DNA from: an uncultured Caldisericota bacterium
GTDB lineage: Bacteria > Caldisericota > Caldisericia > Cryosericales > Cryosericaceae
Length of the DNA stretch: 64,000 bases
NCBI GenBank assembly: GCA_903871855.1
Contig: CAIQIK010000042.1
Location: 93,926-157,925, forward strand
Direction: 5' to 3'
How positions within the stretch are numbered: position 1 is the stretch's first letter; each line of letters begins with the position of its first letter. Both the position numbers and the translations under genes were made by a program. The notes under the pieces are model-generated. The model saw only the letters and a list, made by a program, of their open reading frames with translations, did no database searches and was not told the DNA's origin. Shown in pieces: positions 27,400-35,722 of the stretch.

Positions 27400-28428
27400 A
27401 TGTTCCTGACAGAACGGCAGAAGCGCATATTGCTGGCCATCGTCCGGAAGTACATGGACGACGGCGAGCCTGTCAGTTCGGGATTCGTAACCAGCCAACT
27501 GGGCAACGACCTCTCGTCTGCGACGATCCGCAATGAAATGGCGGAGCTTGGCAGCATGGGGTATCTTCAGCAGCCTCACGTATCCGCCGGGCGCGTTCCG
27601 ACAGTCCTGGCCTATCACATGTATATCTCGGCATTCCTCGTCGAGGCGACGCGTCATCGCATGTTCACCGGACCGATGGATCTCCCGCTGCAGTATGAGA
27701 GTCTTCCACGGCTATTCGATGGTGTGGCGAGTGCGGTGTCTGACCGCACGAAGAAGGTGAGTTTTGTCCTGTCTCCCCCAATCAATTCCGTGTCTCTGCG
27801 TCACGTCAGTCTCGTGCCGTTCAGCGAGACAGCGCTCATGCTGGTCTTCATTACTGACCGCGAGAACATCGAAGGCTACAAGCTGCTTGCCCCGCCAGAC
27901 ACAACTGAGCAGGAGCTTGCAGACATCAATGCCATTTTTGCCAGAGAACTCCGCGGGAAGAGCCTCGAAGAAGGCATTCGTACCCTTCGCTTCGGCAATG
28001 TACTGCCACAGGGCCTTGCTCTGCGGTATGGAGCGGTCCTGGACGCCGTGGCTCAGCTCATGGAAGGAGAGTTGCGCAAGGGAGAGAGTCAGATCTTTGT
28101 CCGGGGGATCGAACAGATGCTGAGCGAGCTTCCCGATGACCAGGTTGGGGCGTTTTCCACGCTGAGCACCTTCCTGAGTCGCGAAGAGGTCGTGAAACCC
28201 TACCTGAACTCGCTGAGCGATCGGGGGGAGGTTAGCCTGTTCATCGGAGAGGAGAACCAGCGGGAGGAACTGAGGAGCTTCAGCCTCGTGTCGGTGAATT
28301 ACTCGCTCGATTCAGACCTGCGGGGTGTTCTCGGGGTCGTCGGCCCCATCCGCATGAACTACATCCGGGCCATCACGGTCCTGGAGAGTTTCGCAGGATA
28401 TCTTGGCAGGGTCTCGGGCAGCGGCTGA
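27400..28428 (+). CDS. hrcA: Heat-inducible transcription repressor HrcA
   Basis: Represses chaperone operons by binding CIRCE. It is 342 aa. The N-terminal winged helix includes LTERQKRILLAIVRKYMDDG, EPVSSG and the SSATIRNEMAELGSMGYLQQ recognition region. The typical end is IRMNYIRAITVLESFAGYL. rsmE and mtaB follow closely, whereas grpE, dnaK and dnaJ, which often sit between hrcA and rsmE, are absent here. Confidence 0.95.
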   Translation: MFLTERQKRILLAIVRKYMDDGEPVSSGFVTSQLGNDLSSATIRNEMAELGSMGYLQQPHVSAGRVPTVLAYHMYISAFLVEATRHRMFTGPMDLPLQYESLPRLFDGVASAVSDRTKKVSFVLSPPINSVSLRHVSLVPFSETALMLVFITDRENIEGYKLLAPPDTTEQELADINAIFARELRGKSLEEGIRTLRFGNVLPQGLALRYGAVLDAVAQLMEGELRKGESQIFVRGIEQMLSELPDDQVGAFSTLSTFLSREEVVKPYLNSLSDRGEVSLFIGEENQREELRSFSLVSVNYSLDSDLRGVLGVVGPIRMNYIRAITVLESFAGYLGRVSGSG

Positions 28429-28431
28429 TCC

Positions 28432-29157
28432 ATGCCGGCGTTCGAAGCGGGTCGGTCGCTCAGGCTGGGCGAACATGTCATGCTTGGCGGCACGCCTGCC
28501 GCACACCACATCGCAGATGTCCTCCGCGTTCGTCACGGCGAACAGATTATCCTGTTTCATGCAGGAATATTGTATAACGCGGTTGTTGAAAACGCTTCCA
28601 GGTCCGGCCTTGCCGTCTCGGTGGAGAGCATCCGTCAGTTGCCCTTTTCCGCGCGCCCGGTCACCCTTCTGCAGGCAATCATTCGACCCGCACTGCTGGG
28701 CGACGTTGTCCACGTCTGTACTCCGCTGGGAGTGCATCGGTTCGTCCTGTATGCCGCCGAGCGCAGCCAACCATGGAATGTCGCCGGGCGGCTCGAGCGC
28801 CTGAGTCAGGTGGCCCTGTCCGCGGCCGAGCAGGCCGAAACGGGTGACGTCCCAATGATCGAGCTGGCACCAGGGCTTCAGAGTGCATTGTCATGCGTGG
28901 GCCCCGTGGGCAGCCTGATTATGATGTCTCCTCGCGCGCCCTCGACCATGATGGGACTTGCGCGCGACGGGGCACTCGCTCTGGATGATTCCGTCGCGGT
29001 CGCAGTAGGCCCTGAGGGTGGGTTCTCGGGGCCAGAGGAAGCGCTGCTCATCGAACGAGGCGCCTTGCCCGTTCGCCTCAGCACGGGCATCCTCAGGAGC
29101 GAACTGGCCGGGTTCGCCGCCATATTGATGGTGCGGGAATTGCAGGCGAAACCATGA
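28432..29157 (+). CDS. rsmE: 16S rRNA (uracil1498-N3)-methyltransferase
   Basis: SPOUT methyltransferase of 241 aa. The SAM-binding knot is recognisable as AVAVGPEGGFSGPEE followed by LSTGILRSELAG (family LGxRILRTETA), and the N-terminal PUA-like part includes ADVLRVRHGEQIILF. The usual MDWLVQKATELG segment is replaced by a diverged LLGDVVHVCTPLGVHRFVLY. It starts 3 bp after hrcA, and mtaB overlaps its stop by 4 bp. Confidence 0.88.
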   Translation: MPAFEAGRSLRLGEHVMLGGTPAAHHIADVLRVRHGEQIILFHAGILYNAVVENASRSGLAVSVESIRQLPFSARPVTLLQAIIRPALLGDVVHVCTPLGVHRFVLYAAERSQPWNVAGRLERLSQVALSAAEQAETGDVPMIELAPGLQSALSCVGPVGSLIMMSPRAPSTMMGLARDGALALDDSVAVAVGPEGGFSGPEEALLIERGALPVRLSTGILRSELAGFAAILMVRELQAKP

Positions 29158-30557
29158 AGGTGTTCATCTACACACTTGGCTGCAAGGTCAACGAGGTCGA
29201 CTCCGAGCTGTATGCACAGGAAATGCGTTTGCTGGGTGCCGAAACGACCACAGCGCTGACTGAAGCCGACGCCGTCATCGTGAACTCGTGCAGTGTCACG
29301 AACCGGGCCCAGGCTCAGAGCCTGCAGTTTGCGCGTCGTGCCCTGCGCGAACGGCCAGGGGCGCCCGTGTATCTCACCGGATGCGGAGCAACACTGCTGA
29401 ACCTGACGCGTACGGAAGCTCCTGCCGGTGTCGCCGTCGTTGCCATGCGTGATCGAGTGGAAGTGGCGAGGCTTGTCGTCCACTCAGGTGATGCAGCACA
29501 GGTCACAGCGCGATGGGTCGATGGGCGCATCCAGAGAGCGGGGCCCCGCAACCGTGTGGACGTGCGCGTGCAGGAGGGGTGCGATAACATGTGCACCTAT
29601 TGCGTCGTGCCGTTTGTGCGTGGCTCGCGCCTTGAATCCAAGCCCGCCCTTGTGGCGGTGGACGAAGTCATGGGGCTTGCGGCGGCAGGTGTCAAGGAAG
29701 TCGTGCTGACTGGGACAGAGATAGGCAAGTACGGAGAGGCACCACTCAGAAGCACCCCTCGTATTCGAAGAATATACTCGGGAAGTACGCCCTTCGTATT
29801 GGACCAACATGCTCAGGGGGCATTGGAGGAACATGCTCGTGAGGAAGCGCCGAACAGACTACCTGCCCTGCTGGACAGCATGCTGGGGGCGCTTGAGTCT
29901 GCAGGACTTCCGACGCGTGTTCGCATCAGCTCGCTCAATCCGGACGCGATCACCGAAGCGCTGGTCGGTCAGTTTGCAAACCATGTCGCGCTGTGCCCGC
30001 AGCTACATCTTCCCCTGCAGAGCGGGAGTGACGCAGTCCTGAGGCGTATGCGTCGGCCATATACATCGAAGGACCTACTCGACAGTGTGCAACGCCTGCG
30101 GGTCGTCGACCCGGCGTTCACCCTGACGACGGACGTCATCGTCGGGTACCCCGGTGAGACCGAGGAGGACCTGCAGGCTACCTTGGACGTAGTCCGGCTT
30201 GCGGCGTTCGCCAAGGTCCACGCATTCCCCTATTCAGCCCGTCCGTTCACCCCTGCGACACGTGAAGAGAACCAGGTCCCGCCGGGAGTCGCAAAGGAAC
30301 GACTCCACCGCGTGCTCGAGCTCGCGGAGCAAACGGGTGTGGCATTTGCTCGCCGGTTTATCGGTCGGGACGTAACGATCGTATCCGAGAAGTCCTTTCC
30401 CGGAGAGGTTGAAGGGTACTCAGAGTACTATCTCTGGACAGAGGGACGGATGCGTGGAAACAAAGTGCTCGAACGTGACAGCTTTGTCGTCGTTCACGTT
30501 GAGGGTTGTCACTGGGATGGTGACCGGGTCGTCCTTTCCGGGGGCGTAGCTACATGA
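29154..30557 (+). CDS. mtaB: tRNA t6A37 methylthiotransferase MtaB with an in-frame repeat insertion
   Basis: Radical-SAM methylthiotransferase converting t6A37 to ms2t6A37. It is 467 aa. The N-terminal UPF0004 domain has three cluster Cys (LGCKVNE, NSCSVTN, LTGCGAT), the radical-SAM motif is CDNMCTYC, and a C-terminal TRAM domain follows. After GTEIGKYGE (residue 195) about 39 extra residues (196-234) interrupt the barrel. They are encoded by the genome's CCCCGAG palindromic repeat in reverse orientation, in frame and without stops. Homologues pass straight from this Gly-Tyr-Gly motif to the next helix, here resuming at RLPALLDSML. Function is probably retained. Confidence 0.93.
   Translation: MKVFIYTLGCKVNEVDSELYAQEMRLLGAETTTALTEADAVIVNSCSVTNRAQAQSLQFARRALRERPGAPVYLTGCGATLLNLTRTEAPAGVAVVAMRDRVEVARLVVHSGDAAQVTARWVDGRIQRAGPRNRVDVRVQEGCDNMCTYCVVPFVRGSRLESKPALVAVDEVMGLAAAGVKEVVLTGTEIGKYGEAPLRSTPRIRRIYSGSTPFVLDQHAQGALEEHAREEAPNRLPALLDSMLGALESAGLPTRVRISSLNPDAITEALVGQFANHVALCPQLHLPLQSGSDAVLRRMRRPYTSKDLLDSVQRLRVVDPAFTLTTDVIVGYPGETEEDLQATLDVVRLAAFAKVHAFPYSARPFTPATREENQVPPGVAKERLHRVLELAEQTGVAFARRFIGRDVTIVSEKSFPGEVEGYSEYYLWTEGRMRGNKVLERDSFVVVHVEGCHWDGDRVVLSGGVAT
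29739..29855 (-). repeat. Palindromic repeat inside mtaB coding sequence
   Basis: The stretch is the reverse complement of the family seen at 9196-9305 and 27091-27153. CTCAGAAGCACCCCTCGTAT is shared exactly with the reverse of 9254-9273 or so, and the following two units (GTATTGGACCAACATGCTC, CATTGGAGGAACATGCTC) match the reversed 9220-9262 units with several substitutions. It adds about 39 codons in frame. Confidence 0.85.
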
Positions 30558-30919
30558 TGGACGCGAAGGAACAGGGCTGCGCCTTCTGCCGTATCAGCCG
30601 TCACGAAGCGCCGGCCGAATACATCTACGAGGATGAGACGGTCTTCGTCATCAAAGACCGGTTTCCGAAGGCGCCGGTACACCTGCTCGTCATCCCTCGA
30701 AAGCATATCGCTCGCATCGATACGCTCAGCACAGAAGACAATGGGCTGATCGTTCACCTCTTCGAGGTCATCCGGCTGATTGCGGTCAAGTACCGCCTTG
30801 AAGCAGGGTATCGCGTCATTATCAACTCGGGCGTCGAAGGTGGACAGACCGTGTCACACCTGCACGTTCACATCATAGCGGGCAAGTGCCTCGGGTTCAG
30901 GGAGGACGCTGCGCTCTAG
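30554..30919 (+). CDS. HIT-family nucleotide hydrolase/transferase
   Basis: A 121-aa histidine-triad protein (HINT group) with the triad HLHVHII near residue 105, an N-terminal CAFCRI pair that may bind zinc, and the usual core VIPRKHIARIDTL. Such enzymes cleave purine nucleoside phosphoramidates. It overlaps mtaB by 4 bp. Its TAG stop interlocks with the stop of the convergent diiron gene (CTAG). Confidence 0.93.
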   Translation: MMDAKEQGCAFCRISRHEAPAEYIYEDETVFVIKDRFPKAPVHLLVIPRKHIARIDTLSTEDNGLIVHLFEVIRLIAVKYRLEAGYRVIINSGVEGGQTVSHLHVHIIAGKCLGFREDAAL

Positions 30920-31416
30920 AACGGTGCGAAACGGTTTTCTGCCCAGATGCGCTCTTTGAGAAGGTCGTATGCTTTCTCGAGAAGATGTAGGTGGAGTTTC
31001 TCCCATTCTTCCAGTTGTGTGTAGAGTGCAGCCTCGTCGGGCTGGGTAGCCTTCTCGGCCGCCGCATGATAGAATTCCCATGAATTGCGCTCGAGCAGCA
31101 TACCTGTGTGAATAGCAGAAGCTTCGTGCTGCGAGAGATCCTTTGCGCTGCGCACAGCATCGGCCAGGACCTCATCGTGAGTCGTTTCTTTCAGTGCTCC
31201 GAGCCCAGTGATGTCCAGCATGTTCCCCGCCCGTATGCGGTCCAGTTCCTTGCCGATGTACTGCTGGTGTTTCTCCTCCTGCTCGGTCAGATAAACGAAA
31301 ACGTCGCGCACCTCCCCTTCGGGCAAGGTGCCGGTTACGTCGCGGTAGAACAGCCATCCTTCGATTTCGAGCTGCAGCGCGTCCTTGAGAAGAGCAATCG
31401 TTCCTTCTTCGCTCAT
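30916..31416 (-). CDS. Rubrerythrin-like diiron protein
   Basis: A 166-aa four-helix ferritin-like protein without a rubredoxin domain. Iron ligands can be placed: Glu in LEIEGWLFY, ExxH in EQEEKHQQY, Glu in LLERNSWEFY, ExxH in EEWEKLHLHLL. Such proteins reduce peroxide or store iron in anaerobes (family knowledge). The start overlaps the stop of the helicase gene by 4 bp. Confidence 0.87.
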   Translation of the reverse strand: MSEEGTIALLKDALQLEIEGWLFYRDVTGTLPEGEVRDVFVYLTEQEEKHQQYIGKELDRIRAGNMLDITGLGALKETTHDEVLADAVRSAKDLSQHEASAIHTGMLLERNSWEFYHAAAEKATQPDEAALYTQLEEWEKLHLHLLEKAYDLLKERIWAENRFAPF

Positions 31417-33722
31417 GCGCCACCTCCAGTGGTCGTGTCAAGTCTGTCGAGCAGAAGCTGAAGCAGAACACGTGCGCCGTTTTTGTCCAGCGGCTTGTTG
31501 TTGTTGCCGCACTTGGGCGAGTACACACAGCTTGGACAGCCATCCTTGCAGGGGCAATCGGTCACGCGGTCCAGTGCAAGGCGCACGACATCACGAAAAC
31601 GGCCGTATGCCGATTCAGTGAGGCCGACGCCTCCGATATGACCATCGTACACAAAGATGCTGGGTTTCAGCGTGTCCCGATGAAGAATCGTCGAGATGCC
31701 ACCCAGGTCACGCCGGTCGCACAGCACGACGATCGGCATCAGGGCGATGAGCAGGTGCTCAGCTGCGTGCAGGCTCCCTGCAATGTCATACCCGCCTTCC
31801 TTGAGCGTTTCGAGTATGGCATCAGGGATGGTGATCCAAAGCGCCATCGTATCGTAGCTGATCTCCGGCGTGTCGATGTACTCTCGCCCGACCTCTGTCT
31901 CGATGTGAAAGCTCTTCTTGATGAAGCCGACCGTCTGCTCAGATACCACGACCTTGCCGAACGACAGGCCGACGTCGCCGCAGTCACGATGGTCCCGTTC
32001 GTTCTGGACAACGACGTCACTGCGAATGATTGCATCGGTGTAGTAGTTCTGCGTCGTGGGGGTGGCATGGACGACTTGCTGTATGTGGTCATTGTCCGTT
32101 ACGAGATACGAGTTTCCCTGATGGAGGAACACGGCACCGGGGTAGAATTCTTCGATGACCTTGTAGGCATCGGCTTCCTCGATGACCTGCCCATCTCCCT
32201 GATTCAGAATGTGGTAGCGTTTGTCCGACAGCGTACGCAGGCTCACGAACCGGTGGGGATAGGTCTCAGTCGACACGACGAGCTGGCCACGGGGACGCAG
32301 TTTCCCGTCTGTCACCAATTGTTCGACGAGCGGAGTACACGCTGGGCCGAAGTACTCGACATCGACTGCTCGCAGCGGGAGTTCATATGCCGCGCAGCGG
32401 AGGTGGGCACTCAGGATGTACTCATTGCCGGGATTGATCGTCGGCGTGCCGAAGCGGCCTGACGACAGAAATCCCGGGGTCTGAACAACGTATTGGTCGA
32501 GAGGGTTCGACGACGCCACAAACACGGACAGTGAATGGTCCCGTTCGCGCCCCGCCCGCCCCATCTGCTGAAAGAGGCTGGTCACCGAGCCAGGGTAGCC
32601 AGCCGTGATCGATACGTCGAGGTGTCCGATGTCGATGCCGAGTTCAAGCGCATTGGTGGCAATAACACCGGTCAGCTCACCGGATGAAAGACGGTGCTCG
32701 ATACCCCTGCGGACAGCAGGGAGGTAGCCCGCACGGTAGGTCGCGACACGGTCCCCAAGACGCTGACCCTTGCCTGCACCGGCATCCCTGACGTACTTGT
32801 ACAACAGCTCTGCTTCCTGACGCGATTTCGTGAAGGCGATTGTTCGCACATCTTCCTGAACGGCACGCTGGAAAAGCCACAGTGCTTCTTTCATGACACT
32901 CTTGCGGATGTTGTTCTGCTTGTCGACGATCCTCGGGTTGAACAGCAGAAGGGTCCGCCTACCCTCGGGCGCTCCCGAGGGATCGACCTGACTCACTATT
33001 TCACCGGTGAGCTGGGAAGCGAACTTGCCGGGTTCATCGATGGTCGCGGATGTGACGATGAATACGGGGTGGGCGCCGTAGAAGTTGGCCAACCGCCGCA
33101 GGCGCCGCAGGAGAAGGGCCATATGTGACCCCAGCACGCCGTGGTAGTAGTGACCTTCGTCGACGACGACGAACGCCAGTCCGCGCATGAACCGTGACCA
33201 GCTTTCGTGATATGGCAGGATGCTGAAGTGGAGACTGTCGGGGTTGGAAAGGATGAGGCGCCCAAACTTGCGCAGCTCGCGCCTCGTGTCGGAGTCCGTA
33301 TCGCCATCATACACGGCGGTATTAATACGGCCCATGCATCGTTCCATTTCCCTGAGCTTGGCCAACTGGTCTTCGATAAGCGCTTTCGTGGGGTAGAGGA
33401 ACAGGGCTGTTGCCCCGGGATGTTTGAGGAGATGGTCCAGGACCGGAAGCTGGAAGGCGAGGCTCTTTCCGCTCGCAGTAGGACTGACCACTGTTACATT
33501 ATAGCCGCTCTCGGCACTGTCGAAACAGGCGCGCTGGAAGGTATACAGCTCGCAGATCCCTTCGTCTGCAAGGTCGGCTGACAGGTCGGGATCCAGGGCA
33601 GGCGGCAGAGGGGCCAACGTCGCTTCCCGTGCTGCGAAGTCCAGTCGGCCGACGATCTGCCCGTCATAGTCCTGCGAGGTCGTCAGCTCTCGCAACAGGA
33701 ACTGCAGTTCATGCTCTGTCAT
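31413..33722 (-). CDS. DEAD/DEAH-box helicase of the MrfA (YprA) family
   Basis: A 769-aa superfamily-2 helicase with motif I SPTASGKSLAF, motif II as VVDEGHYYHG (DEGH instead of DEAH), motif III SATI, and motif VI QQMGRAGRE. The C-terminal DUF1998/MZB domain has the four-Cys site CPCKDGCPSCVYSPKC. MrfA in Bacillus acts in repair of mitomycin-C damage. There is no ribosome binding site; a TACACT -10 box ends 6 nt before the ATG, suggesting a leaderless message. Confidence 0.9.
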   Translation of the reverse strand: MTEHELQFLLRELTTSQDYDGQIVGRLDFAAREATLAPLPPALDPDLSADLADEGICELYTFQRACFDSAESGYNVTVVSPTASGKSLAFQLPVLDHLLKHPGATALFLYPTKALIEDQLAKLREMERCMGRINTAVYDGDTDSDTRRELRKFGRLILSNPDSLHFSILPYHESWSRFMRGLAFVVVDEGHYYHGVLGSHMALLLRRLRRLANFYGAHPVFIVTSATIDEPGKFASQLTGEIVSQVDPSGAPEGRRTLLLFNPRIVDKQNNIRKSVMKEALWLFQRAVQEDVRTIAFTKSRQEAELLYKYVRDAGAGKGQRLGDRVATYRAGYLPAVRRGIEHRLSSGELTGVIATNALELGIDIGHLDVSITAGYPGSVTSLFQQMGRAGRERDHSLSVFVASSNPLDQYVVQTPGFLSSGRFGTPTINPGNEYILSAHLRCAAYELPLRAVDVEYFGPACTPLVEQLVTDGKLRPRGQLVVSTETYPHRFVSLRTLSDKRYHILNQGDGQVIEEADAYKVIEEFYPGAVFLHQGNSYLVTDNDHIQQVVHATPTTQNYYTDAIIRSDVVVQNERDHRDCGDVGLSFGKVVVSEQTVGFIKKSFHIETEVGREYIDTPEISYDTMALWITIPDAILETLKEGGYDIAGSLHAAEHLLIALMPIVVLCDRRDLGGISTILHRDTLKPSIFVYDGHIGGVGLTESAYGRFRDVVRLALDRVTDCPCKDGCPSCVYSPKCGNNNKPLDKNGARVLLQLLLDRLDTTTGGGA

Positions 33723-33728
33723 GAAACT

Positions 33729-33756
33729 AGTGTAGCCGCAACAGGAACAACAGAAA
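33729..33756 (-). promoter_or_regulatory. Candidate leaderless promoter of the helicase gene
   Basis: Minus strand TACACT (33734-33729) is 6 nt from the ATG at 33722. A weak -35 TTTCTG lies 16 bp further up, inside the hairpin of the neighbouring gene. Confidence 0.45.
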
Positions 33757-33783
33757 GGCGTACGCAGAAAGCGTACGCCTTTC
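33753..33783 (-). terminator. Terminator of the coiled-coil protein gene
   Basis: Perfect 13-bp stem (33753-33765 with 33771-33783), 5-nt loop. On the minus strand it is followed by TGTTGTTCC, a moderately T-rich tail. Confidence 0.75.
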
Positions 33784-33808
33784 GAGAGATCCTATCGGGG
33801 AAGGAAGC

Positions 33809-34102
33809 TCAGGCGTTGTTGTCGCCGATCTTCTTGAGCTCTTCCTGTTTTGCAGTTATCTGGGCCTCGAAATCTTTGACCGCCGTCTGGACGGTGGCGA
33901 ATGCGGCGGTGATGTCATCGATGGTCTTTCCCTGCTCAAGCATGGCATACACATTCATGCCGAATTCCTGCTTCGCGTCTTTGATCTTGCCCTGAAGACC
34001 TGTGATGTCCATCTTCAGCTTGGTGCTTGCGGCTAAGTCTTTTGCTCCGTCGGCGACCTTGCCAGCAGCACTCTTGAGCTTGTCCATCCAACTGTCTGCC
34101 AT
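33809..34102 (-). CDS. Small helical/coiled-coil protein
   Basis: A 97-aa protein of unknown function, rich in Lys, Ala and Asp. It is predicted fully helical: an N-terminal amphipathic part (MADSWMDKLKSAAGKVADGA) and a C-terminal coiled coil (about 65-92). There is no signal peptide or Cys. ATG 34102 has AAGGAGG upstream; a longer frame to 34189 lacks support. It lies 140 bp downstream of the Roadblock gene on the same strand and is followed by a terminator. Confidence 0.75.
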   Translation of the reverse strand: MADSWMDKLKSAAGKVADGAKDLAASTKLKMDITGLQGKIKDAKQEFGMNVYAMLEQGKTIDDITAAFATVQTAVKDFEAQITAKQEELKKIGDNNA

Positions 34103-34242
34103 GGTTCCTCCTTGTATGTTGTTGCATGCGCGATGCGCGCATTCGTTAGAACTGTCTGCTGCGTCCGAGTGGCACCACAATACGACCAAGGATGTCGGAT
34201 GACCGACAGTGCCGCGCCAGAAATGCCCGCGCGCAGCAGCGG

Positions 34243-34578
34243 CTACATCTGTGTTCTGAGCAGGTTGGCAGCCTTGCGAATCTCGATGCGCAGTCGCCCG
34301 AGATTCACTTCCGCGTTTGTGAGAACCACGAGAAACGCATCGGGCAGGTCAATCATAAAGGCCTTGCCTTTGTCGCTCTCAAGGGTAATCATGGCAATCG
34401 TTCCTATAGCCATGATGCCAGATGTCGTCGAAGCGCTCTGAAAAACGCTTGCCGCCATGCCGGCGATAGACTCTTCATCCTGGTCCAGACCGCTGGCAAT
34501 GACCAGGCCGTCCTTGCTCACGATGGCACTTCCTGTCACGCCCATTTCCTTGTTCAGGCTCCGCAAGACTTCTTCCAT
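34243..34578 (-). CDS. Roadblock/LC7-domain protein
   Basis: A 111-aa single-domain protein starting MEEVLRSLNKEMGVTGSAIV, with SKDGLVIASGL, AAMSAS-like helix (AGMAASVFQSA) and the C-terminal strand TNAEVNLGRLRIEI, the order of the Roadblock/LC7 fold. Bacterial members (MglB type) regulate small Ras-like GTPases. No MglA-like GTPase is in this window. AGGAGGT lies 3 nt before the ATG. Confidence 0.85.
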   Translation of the reverse strand: MEEVLRSLNKEMGVTGSAIVSKDGLVIASGLDQDEESIAGMAASVFQSASTTSGIMAIGTIAMITLESDKGKAFMIDLPDAFLVVLTNAEVNLGRLRIEIRKAANLLRTQM

Positions 34579-34661
34579 AGTACCTCCTCACGCCCCTCCT
34601 GTATTCTTCCAGCAGGCGCGTGTCCCTACAAAAAGCAACGGGGTTTTTGTCTCTCTTTTCC

Positions 34662-34689
34662 ATTGTAGAGACGATGAAATGCAAGTCAA
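34662..34689 (-). promoter_or_regulatory. Promoter of the LC7 gene
   Basis: Minus strand TTGACT (34689-34684), 16-bp spacer, TACAAT (34667-34662). It gives a leader of about 75 nt. Confidence 0.75.
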
Positions 34690-34785
34690 TTGTAGAGAAG
34701 CTATGCAACCGGATATCTGAGACCGCATTGCCTCCACGTCGATGTCCGAAGCCCTTTCGTCCTCCCTGTCGTCACAGCGCCTCGC

Positions 34786-34812
34786 TTGCAGCAGCAGCAT
34801 TTTCTGGTACAA
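34786..34812 (+). promoter_or_regulatory. Possible promoter of the rpsB operon
   Basis: TTGCAG (34786-34791), 15-bp spacer, TACAAT (34807-34812), about 100 nt before rpsB. The -10 is good and the spacing short. Confidence 0.5.
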
Positions 34813-34915
34813 TTGCCATGCAAGATTCCACACGCCCGGGATTCTAGAGTGTTCCGCACTGCGGTTCTCCGGAAGGTGAACGGGCGGAGGCAAAAAACTA
34901 ACTGGAGGTACTATT

Positions 34916-35722
34916 GTGGCAGTCGTAACAATGAAATCCCTGCTCGAGGCGGGCGTGCATTTTGGTCACCAGGTTCGCAGATGGGATCCGCGTATGAAGC
35001 ATTACATCTTCACGCAGCGCAATGGCATTCACATCTTCGACCTCAAACAAACCGTCGCCAAGCTCGACGAGGCGTATGCGTTCCTTTCGAAGGTTTCGCG
35101 CGAAGGGGGCAACGTTATCTTCATAGGTACCAAGAAGGCTGCGCAGGATATCGTTCGCGAAGAAGCGACCCGTGCAGGCGCCTGGTATGTCAACGAGCGC
35201 TGGGTCGGCGGTCTCATGACCAACTACGTCACGGTCCGCAAGAGCATCGACCACCTGAAACAGATCGATCGCGAAGAAGCCGATGGCGCTATCGAGGCAA
35301 TGGGTATCAAGGAACGCACGAAGACCATGAAGTCCAAGGTCCGCCTGACCAAACTCTTTGGCGGTCTTCGTACCATGGAAGGTCTTCCCCGCGCCATCTA
35401 TGTTATCGATACCCACAAGGAACATAGCGCGATCCAGGAAGCACATGCGCTTGGCATTCCGGTGGTCGCCATCGTTGACACCAACTGTAACCCTGACGAG
35501 ATCGACTACAAGATTCCGGCAAACGATGATGCAATCAGATCTCTCCGTCTCATCACGGCGCTCATGGCTAGCGCCCTTATCGAGGGACGCGAGGGTGTGC
35601 AGCAGTCTGAGGCAAACGAGGAACACACCAGCATGGCTGACTTCGCCCACGAAGCTGAGAAGGTGAAGGAAGCGGCAGGTGAGGTAGAGGACAGTACAGA
35701 CGACGAGAATGAGGTGAGATAA
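34916..35722 (+). CDS. rpsB: 30S ribosomal protein S2
   Basis: Ribosomal protein uS2, 268 aa. Conserved blocks include LLEAGVHFGHQVRRWDPRM, IHIFDLKQT, WVGGLMTN and GIPVVAIVDTNCNPD. An acidic C-terminal tail of about 40 residues extends the core. The start is GTG with GGAGG 7 nt upstream. It is the first gene of the translation/isoprenoid cluster, and its TAA shares one base with the tsf start. Confidence 0.98.
   Translation: MAVVTMKSLLEAGVHFGHQVRRWDPRMKHYIFTQRNGIHIFDLKQTVAKLDEAYAFLSKVSREGGNVIFIGTKKAAQDIVREEATRAGAWYVNERWVGGLMTNYVTVRKSIDHLKQIDREEADGAIEAMGIKERTKTMKSKVRLTKLFGGLRTMEGLPRAIYVIDTHKEHSAIQEAHALGIPVVAIVDTNCNPDEIDYKIPANDDAIRSLRLITALMASALIEGREGVQQSEANEEHTSMADFAHEAEKVKEAAGEVEDSTDDENEVR

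Larger units (their letters stand above)
34579..34915. other. Intergenic region between the LC7 gene and rpsB
   Basis: No gene is seen in these 337 bases. They hold a clear minus-strand promoter for the LC7 gene, a weaker plus-strand promoter for rpsB and the rpsB ribosome binding site GGAGG. No ribosomal leader structure could be convincingly drawn by eye. Confidence 0.6.
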
